The notes beneath the pieces were generated by a model. It did not search any database. It saw only the letters and a list, made by a program, of their open reading frames with translations, and was not told the origin of the DNA. This document shows, in pieces, positions 16,888 through 23,232 of a stretch of DNA of 23,232 bases. Source of the DNA: Heterobasidion occidentale. Its lineage: Eukaryota > Basidiomycota > Agaricomycetes > Russulales > Bondarzewiaceae. Position 1 is the first letter of the stretch. The number at the start of each line of letters is the position of its first letter. A program made the position numbers and the translations under genes. Location of the stretch: positions 1 to 23,232 of the forward strand of contig JBCAQO010000123.1 in NCBI GenBank assembly GCA_039111635.1, written 5' to 3'.

Positions 16888-19428
16888 TCAAAACTCGTTC
16901 TCCCTGACGATCCGCAAGAGGTCGTCGAGAAGCTCGCGCTTCTCCCACTCCAGGAGGTGGGAAGAAGAGGAAGCGTCCAACAGCCTCTTGACGCGCACTA
17001 GGAGCCCGGTGGGACCCTCGAGAGGGATCAAGTCCGCGTCGTACCGTCGCACGTCTATAAGCAGGCGTCAGCATGGCGGCCCACGACCCACGATAAATGA
17101 GAGGCGTCCGTCGTGCGCTCACATTTTTTGAAAGCCTCGAACCCAGTCTCTCCGAGCACGACTCTAAACCTCCCCGTCGTCTCCTTGTCCTTCTTCCCCC
17201 TCCGAGACTCGGGAGAGCGCGCGGGCCTCTCCCTCTCCCGCGTCCAGTCGCGCGCACGCTCCCTCCCATGCTCTCCATCGTGCACCCGCCTCGCCTCCTC
17301 GGACGCCCTTACCCTCACCCTGTGCACCTCCATCTCCCGCCCCCGCTGCAGATCGCTCTCCTTGATCTTCTCCCCGCCTCTCTCGCCGCCCGGCCACTCC
17401 CTCACGCGGATCTTCGACGGCGCCCACGCAAGCCCGAGCCCGAGCTCGATCGACCGCCGCTCCCACCGCCCCTCCACCGCCTTGCTTTCCTTCCTGCGCT
17501 CCCTCTCCTTCTCCCCCTTCGACCTGAGCACCATCGCCCGCCCCTCGCTCACCGGCGACCCGCGCCCACTCACCGCAGACTCGAACTCAAACGGCGGGTG
17601 CATCCCCGCCTGGACCCACCCCGCCCGCGCGCGCCGGCCCCACGAGCCGTTCCCGACGCCCCCCGTGTGGTTCGACGCCTGCGTCGTGCCCGTCGCCGCC
17701 GTCGACTGCGAGTTGCCAGACGCCCCCGTCGAGTGCGGCACGAGCGGCGACTGCGGCGGGTGCGCCCGCGCCGAATACCCGTGCGACGTCGAGTACCCGT
17801 GCACCGTCGTCTGCGCGTGGGCCTTGCCTGCATGCCCACGCCCCGACGACGGCGGCGCCCCCGCGCGCGCGTGCGCGTGCGCATGGTGATGGTGCGCCTG
17901 CGCAGAGGGCGCGACGGGCGGGCGCCGAGCGCGCGCGGCGCCGCCGTGGCTGACGCTGCGCTGCATCGCCATCGGCACCGGCGCGCCCGTGCCCGCGCCC
18001 GCGGGGCGCTCAAAGTCGAAGCTCCCGTGCGCGCGGGGCGGCGGGTTCGTCTCGTCGCGCGAGCGGGTGCGCGCGCGGAGGATGGGGACGCTGACGATGG
18101 GCCTGTCGCGCGCGCGTTCCTTCGACTTGACGCCGAACATGCGCAGCAGCGGCGAGCAGCGGCCCTCGCTGTCGTCGTCGAGGGGCGGGGCGCGCGGGGC
18201 GGTGGGCGTGGTGGGGACGGACATGGCGTGGGCCGGTGCGCGCCGCGGCTGGGGGGCGAAGAGGGCGGTTTGCGCGGAGGAGCTGTGTGCCGAGTCGTCG
18301 GGCAGGCGTGCGGGAGCTGTGCGGGGGTCAGCATGGGGCGACGGCGATGGCGGCGGGAGAGGGGGCGCGGAGCGCGCACCAGAGAAAAGTCGGGGGGTGA
18401 ACCACTGTTCGAGCTTTGTCTTGTCCTTCGCGCGATCCGGGACCTGCCGACCGCGTCGTGGGCTCTGGGGCGGAGAGGTCAAGTCGTCCTGCTTGGGGGT
18501 GGGTGGGCGCGAGCGGCCGCGAAATGAAATGCCGAAGAGAGTGGGCGGTTTCTTCTTCTGGGGTGGGGGGACGGGGGGCGGAGGCATGCGAGGGTCGTAG
18601 TGAGCTGTTGGGTGGGGGAGCTCGGCTATCGGAGGAGGCCTGATCCGCGGGGTCTGCGCACGGACGGCGGACTGGGTGATCGTTCTGTCGGTGGCGCTGG
18701 TGTTGGCCGAGAGAGGGCGCGAGGGCGAGCGGGTGGCGGGTCGCGAGGCACTGGGTGCAGGGTTCGAGGAAGAGCTCTGCTGCGGGTGCGGTGGGGGCCG
18801 AGATGGGGACGGATCGTTGGAGACAGCGCGGGCGGACGCGCTTTTGGAGCGAGAACGCGAGCGGGAAGAAGAACGAGAAAGGAACTCGTAGATCTCAAAA
18901 GAAGGAAAGGGAAGGTCAGCTGGCGGCGACGTGCGGGGCAGGCCCGCGTGGGACGCACCTTTGTTTTGGTGCTTGACCGTTCTGCTTTCGACATGTCTGA
19001 GCGATCCAACGTGACGCCGAAGTCGAGGTCGAGGTGGTCTACACCGGTGGCGAGGACTCTTTCATAGCCTGGCGAGACGAGAGGCGCAGCGCGGGGCGAG
19101 TCCTGCGGGGCACGCACATACGGTCGGACTTGGACGAGGAGCAGAGGGCGAGGGAGGAGACGCACCTGGCTTGTCGAGTGGGATGTGCTCTGCGATCGCA
19201 CCAGTTGGCCAAACTGAAAAGAGCACCGCCAACACGTGTTAGGCACGAGAGAAAGATGGTGAATGCAGGTATCCGTCTACTACACACATCCTCCGTTATT
19301 CTATATCCGGCACTCTCCAGCGCGCTCAGCGTCACCCGGCGCTCTGCCTTGCAAGTCACGGACGGCTCGGCGAGCGACGTGTCGGCGGTGGAGGACGGGG
19401 TCAGGGACGATTGCGAGGTGGTGGACAT
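16888..19428 (-). CDS. Unknown basidiomycete protein, about 740 aa, disordered core
   Basis: The working model has exons 19428-19336, 19213-19166, 19102-18959, 18893-17123 and 17054-16888 (740 aa, in frame). I recognise no named family. An N-terminal block (GYERVLATGVDHLDLDFGVTL) and a C-terminal block of about 70 aa look folded. The C-terminal block runs from GRFRVVLGETGFEAFKKY, across the last intron, to IPLEGPTGLLVRVKRLLD and a final helix RELLDDLLRIVREN. Between them lie some 550 residues of low complexity: an Arg/Ser run (SRSSSRSRSRSKSAS), poly-Pro, TP/SP sites, a His/Ala run (AHHHHAHAHARAG) and Glu/Arg/Lys-rich helices. No signal peptide or membrane span is seen. The 5' end is the weakest part: exon 3 may instead begin at 19068, giving IPLDKPGYERVL, which reads more naturally but needs a different first exon. 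A signalling or RNA-linked scaffold is possible but speculative. Confidence 0.7.
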
Positions 19429-20744
19429 CCGAGGCGTTCTGGCCAACGACGAAACAACGAGCTGATGTTGATGTTGAAGTTGATCAAGGCCAGTCTCTCT
19501 CACGGCCCGCGACATTCAACCTCCAACACGTGGGCCATCCCACTTGTCTTTCTTGCCCACAATCTCCTCCACGCCTCTCTGAACGATCGCATACTGGTGC
19601 GAGTGTGTTTCCTGACGCACATAACGCGGCCGTCGCAACTGGCGGGGAAGCACGCTGCTACGGCAAGGCACACCGCGTACCGAAATTCCCACTTGTCTCA
19701 CGACCATTGGCTCACGCGGCATTTCATCCACCCTGCTTTGCTCCCGTATTTCGATATCCATGGCCCGAAACACGCACCGACCGTGGACGTTGGGTTCCGA
19801 AGTGAATTTATGCATGTTTCCCATTCAGTGGCCACAACATGCTCCTTCCACAGACAGAAGCTGTAAAAGCTCTCCCCCCTCGAACGAATCAACAATGCCT
19901 CAGAAGGTTACGCAACATCATCTAGCTCTGGCGGATGCTCGTCGTCACTTTGAGTCCGTAGGTTGTCCTTCGTCCGCCTCCCACCGCGACTACCTCTGTA
20001 CAAATTGTCGCCTACAATTGTGCGACGTCATAGCCTTGGCACCATGGCCATGAGCGTGCGGTTGTGCCACACAACAGAACCTTTACCACAGGTTTCCTTG
20101 TTGGACATGATCCTGTCCAGATAGACAGACTGCACGCCAATCTCGAGCCGTGTGTAGCGAGGCATTTAGCTGAGATGTGGCCTCAGACAGTAGTCGGGAC
20201 GATATATATATGCTCGCATCATATGCGGCGTGGCCATGGCACAGAACGTCAGAGAACGTCTTGGTTGGTGCTCGAGAGCAGAAAGTTTGTACCACGTGGA
20301 GGATGGACGGCTTCGAGCAAGGAGTACATGGATGCCACAGCCTGAGCAGGAGAGATTTGATCATTCGACGTTGTCTACTTGTCAGACTTCAGTGCCAGCG
20401 TTGGTGAGGCACCGGTGCAATGAGAGAAGAGGGCAAGAGAGATGGACAATTGGTCGGTTAGAGTCGTGGGCCAGGTAAACGAAGCGGGCCGGGACCCCGC
20501 CTGTGAGCAACCACAGGCGATAAGCACCGTGAGCATGCGGTGCGTGCCATTAGCTGGCGTCTGGCGCGTCCACCGACGCTGCTCTTTCTGCCGGCCACTC
20601 TCGACGTTGGAATGAACGTCCTCAAAGCGCGTCAGTTTGCTCTCGCCCCAAACGCCGTACGCATCCCGAGCATGCAGTCCTTGCAGCACCGCGCTCACCC
20701 ACCTACTTAGTCTTTTCAAACTAGGAGGCTCCACCGCGCTCGAT
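19429..20744. other. Divergent intergenic region upstream of ALDH
   Basis: No gene is recognised in 1.3 kb. It separates the leftward unknown gene and the rightward aldehyde dehydrogenase. An ATATATATAT run lies at 20201-20211, too far from either start to be an obvious TATA box. A run of hairpins lies at 20484-20558. Several open frames of 60-230 codons cross the region on both strands but lack motifs or shared splice structure. Confidence 0.45.
20484..20558. repeat. Run of tandem hairpins upstream of ALDH
   Basis: Four inverted repeats follow each other. GCGGG (20484-20488) pairs with CCCGC (20496-20500). CGCCTGTG (20498-20505) pairs perfectly with CACAGGCG (20512-20519) over a 6-nt loop. 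GCACCG (20524-20529) pairs with CGGTGC (20538-20543), extendable by two wobble pairs. GCCA (20546-20549) pairs with TGGC (20555-20558). The first two overlap by three bases, so they exclude each other. They lie 190-260 nt upstream of the ALDH start and could be in its leader or be DNA-level elements. Confidence 0.5.
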
Positions 20745-23080
20745 ATGGCCCTGTCGCGGTGCACGCAGCCAAGGGCGCGCCTGCGCCAGAACGGCGAGAA
20801 GAGTAGCTGTCCCCACTCCCGTCGGTTCACAAGACAAGACCGTTCCCGCTGATGCGCGCTGCCCAGGTTCTCAGTGACCAACCCCGCGACAGGACAAGAC
20901 CTATGCACGTACGTCGCGCGCCATCGCCTGCTGCTCCATCCACCTGGCCACCGCTCACCCCGCCCCGCAGCGTCGAGGCCGCCTCCACGGCCGACGTGCA
21001 CCAGACCGTCCAGGACGCGCACGCCGCCTTCCAGTCCGGCGTCTGGTCCCGCGCCCCCGCACAGCACCGCTCGACCGTGCTCGCGCGCCTCGCGCGCGCG
21101 CTCGAGGCGCGCATCCCGGAGCTCGCGGAGATCGAGACGCTGCAGACGGGCCGCGCGATCAGGGAGATGCGCGCGCAGCTGGGGAGGCTCCCGGAATGGC
21201 TGTGAGTTCTATCCCTTCGCCCGGTCTCAGCCTCTGCCAGAAATAACGATTTCGGGCCAGGGATTACTATGCCGCGCTGTTGCGGACACACCAAGCGTAT
21301 GTTGCGCCCACGCATGGCCAGCTCCTCAATTATGTCGAACGGGTTCCTCTAGGGGTCGTCGCGCAAATCACGGTGCGTTGTTGAATGTTGTGCGGTCGTG
21401 GATGCCCTCGTTGAATCACGCTATGATACAAGCCATTCAACCACCCTCTCTTGATTGCCGTGAAGAAGATCGCGCCTGCTCTCGCCGCTGGCAACAGCGT
21501 CATCGTCAAGCCCTCGGAGGTAACACTCGAGACTTTTCTTTTCTTTTTTTTACATCATATACAACGATTCTGATCGGGTCTTGATCGGGCTCGTAGCTGG
21601 CCCCGATCACCGTTCTGGAATTCGCAGAGATGGCTCAAGAGGTGGGAGGTTCGTCGCACCTCGGCTTTCTTTCGACGTCCCGAGCGTTGACCGTGTGCGA
21701 TCAGTGCCTGCCGGCGTTCTTTCGGTTCTTCCTGGGTACGGCAGGACGACGGGCAAGGACCTCGTCTCCCACCCGCTTGTGCGGAAGGTGGACATCACTG
21801 TGAGCACACTGTTCGGTCGTGCAAACGTCGGCTTATAATGCGATTATTTGTGGCTGCACAGGCGGGGACGTCGACGGGTCGTGCCCTGGGCGCCATCGTC
21901 GGAGCCAACTTGGCCTCATACACGGCCGAGTTGGGTGGAAAGGCAAGGAGTCCATATTCTTTCCTAGACCAGACGAACTGATTGTTTGCTCTGAAGGCGC
22001 CAATCGTGGTCTTCAACGACGCGGATGTGGAATCTGCCGTGAACGGCGCAGCGTTTGCTTCGTTCGTCGCTTCAGGTCAGACGTGCGTCTCCGGCACGCG
22101 TCTCATCGTGCAATCCGAGGTGTACGATCTATTCGTGGGTCGGTTCCTCGAGAAGGTACAAAGCATCACCAAGCGGATGGGCGACCGTAAGTGGCGCGGC
22201 TCCACGTACTCTAGCTGTCTGCGCGGCGCTGATCGTGATTCCAGCGATGAACCCAAGTTCGACGATGGGAACCGTGATCTCGGCTCACCACCTCAAGCGC
22301 ATAGACGCGATGGTCAAGGCGCGCAGTTCTGGTGTGCTCCTCGCTGGCGGAGAACCGATGGCGGGCGAGTCCGCGCTGGATGGATTCCAGTTCTCGAGCG
22401 GCAGCTTCTACCCCCCGACGGTCATCGCGGATGTCTCGACCGCCGACGAAATCTGGACAGAGGAGATATTCGGCCCCGTCGTCGTCGTGAAGCGCTTCCA
22501 GGTGAGGACGGATTGTCAGCTGGGTTCAGTCGATCCCCGTCGCCGCGTCAGTCGTGCTTACGCGTGGTTTTGTGTTTGCGTTTGCATTTGCGATTTATTT
22601 CCATGGGGCTGGGGTGCAGGGTGAGCAGGACGGCGTTGCGCTGGCGAACGACTGCAAATACGGGCTTGGGGCGGGCATCTGGACTTCTGATCTGTCGCGG
22701 GCGCACCGCGTCGCTGCACAGCTAGAATCGGGCCTCGTGTGGGTCAACACGCACCATCGCAACGACCCCAGTTCACCCTGGTGAGCTCGTCCCTGCATTG
22801 TTGTGCTCTGAGACCGTGTGATTGATGATATCTTGTGTAGGGGCGGCATGAAGGAGAGCGGGATCGGGAGGGAAAACGGGCTGGAGGCTCTCGAAGCTTG
22901 TGAGCAGACACAAAATCTATCTCGGGCAGTCGCTCACTCATCGCGGCGGACGCGTTTATTTATTTATTTACAGATTCCCAGAGCAAGTCGACGATCGTCA
23001 ACATCTCCACAGCGGAAGAGAGCAGGAAGAGGGACGACTGGTTCGCTGAGGGCGCTGCTGTGGCGAAGCGCTACGGCTGA
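20745..23080 (+). CDS. NAD(P)-dependent aldehyde dehydrogenase, 13 exons
   Basis: Exons are 20745-20802, 20875-20908, 20971-21201, 21261-21372, 21433-21519, 21597-21648, 21705-21799, 21862-21942, 21997-22186, 22245-22501, 22620-22780, 22841-22899 and 22974-23080, giving 507 aa, the usual family length. It oxidises an aldehyde to its acid. The catalytic parts are complete: Asn148 in ITPFNHP, the cofactor-binding Lys171 in KPSE, general base Glu246 in ELGGK, nucleophile Cys280 in GQTCVSGTR, and the EEIFGPV motif. The Rossmann segment reads [10 protein letters not shown], where many relatives have TGG or TGS. The 3' end ([12 protein letters not shown]) is typical of betaine-aldehyde-like members. 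The substrate is unknown. From residue 20 ([10 protein letters not shown]) the family match is secure. The first exon, [19 protein letters not shown], lacks the usual FINGEW strand, so the start is the least certain part; it is basic and could be a weak targeting sequence. Intron 8 has a GC donor. Confidence 0.93.
21943..21996 (+). other. GC-AG intron in the ALDH gene
   Basis: The donor is AAAG|GCAAGG and the acceptor CTGAAG|GCG. Splicing joins ELGGK to [10 protein letters not shown], which is contiguous in all aldehyde dehydrogenases and includes the catalytic Glu. The only nearby GT donor (in GGGTGG) would delete conserved residues. Confidence 0.88.
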
Positions 23081-23232
23081 TTTCTTCTGGGCGCCCACGC
23101 TCGCCCACGCCCACGCCGTCCGTTTGTAGCGGACCGCTTTGTATGTGATCGCGTCGCGTGAGCTTGCCGCGGCGCCACCACGAACGTCCCTGACGATCAG
23201 CGCCACACAAAGTCCGAACGTGCGCAGGCTGG
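23081..23232. other. ALDH 3' flank to window end
   Basis: This is 152 bp of GC-rich sequence after the ALDH stop, expected to be 3' UTR. No feature is recognised. Confidence 0.5.

Noticed and set aside
16577..17278. 233-codon minus-strand ORF
   Set aside because: It overlaps the last exon of the unknown gene in another frame and crosses its intron; composition is random.
17097..18527. 476-codon plus-strand ORF
   Set aside because: It is antisense to the large exon of the unknown gene, Arg/Pro/Leu-rich, without motifs. Open antisense frames are expected in this GC-rich coding sequence, and the minus-strand frame has splice structure and folded-looking ends.
2144..23080. A catabolic or secondary-metabolite gene cluster
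   Set aside because: The DUF2264 protein, esterase and ALDH are far apart and interspersed with housekeeping trafficking and cysteine genes. There is no backbone synthase, transporter or pathway regulator.
1..23232. CRISPR arrays, tRNA or rRNA genes, prokaryotic operons
   Set aside because: No regularly spaced repeats, no tRNA T-loop with a matching cloverleaf, and no Shine-Dalgarno-led gene runs were seen by eye. A tRNAscan or Infernal search would be decisive and could not be run.

Overview
The window is nuclear DNA from a filamentous basidiomycete, most likely an Agaricomycete. The evidence is a GC-rich coding fraction, many short spliceosomal introns (about 50-120 nt, GTRNGY...YAG) splitting every recognisable gene, very short 5' exons, CT-rich or TATA-type promoters roughly 55-75 bp upstream of start codons, and proteins that are fungal family members (Svp26, Did2, the MetX-fold serine acetyltransferase, a fungal DUF2264 protein). 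There is no prokaryotic operon, CRISPR array, tRNA or rRNA gene that I can see. All gene models below were built by hand from splice signals and family knowledge; joined exon lengths were checked to be divisible by three.

Layout. 1-2.1 kb: mostly unassigned, with one weak two-exon candidate (1295-1709). 2144-4187 (+): DUF2264 protein, 645 aa. 4.2-7.9 kb: gene-poor, AT-rich at its left end, containing a putative MITE-like element with perfect 26-bp inverted ends (4492-5188) and one small coding-like ORF (6194-6346). 7989-8706 (+): small spliced gene of unknown function behind a TATA-like/CCAAT promoter. 9260-10485 (+): hormone-sensitive-lipase-type esterase with a 12-codon uORF that overlaps its start in an ATGA arrangement. 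10698-10889 (+): C-terminal relic of a GDA1/CD39 apyrase, broken by stop codons. 11398-13118 (-): mitochondrial-type serine O-acetyltransferase (cysteine synthesis). 13800-14983 (-): SVP26/TEX261 ER-export receptor, sharing a 189-bp divergent promoter carrying two CACGTG boxes with 15173-16046 (+): DID2/CHMP1, an ESCRT-III subunit. 16888-19428 (-): about 740-aa low-complexity protein of unknown function with folded-looking ends. 19429-20744: intergenic, with a run of hairpins. 20745-23080 (+): 13-exon aldehyde dehydrogenase with all catalytic residues.

How the genes relate. SVP26 and DID2 both act in membrane traffic (ER exit, endosomal sorting) and may be co-regulated through the shared promoter. 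The esterase, DUF2264 protein and aldehyde dehydrogenase are separate catabolic-type enzymes, and nothing shows that they form a cluster. The most unusual window-wide signal is three GC-AG introns, in three different genes, among roughly 35 introns inferred.
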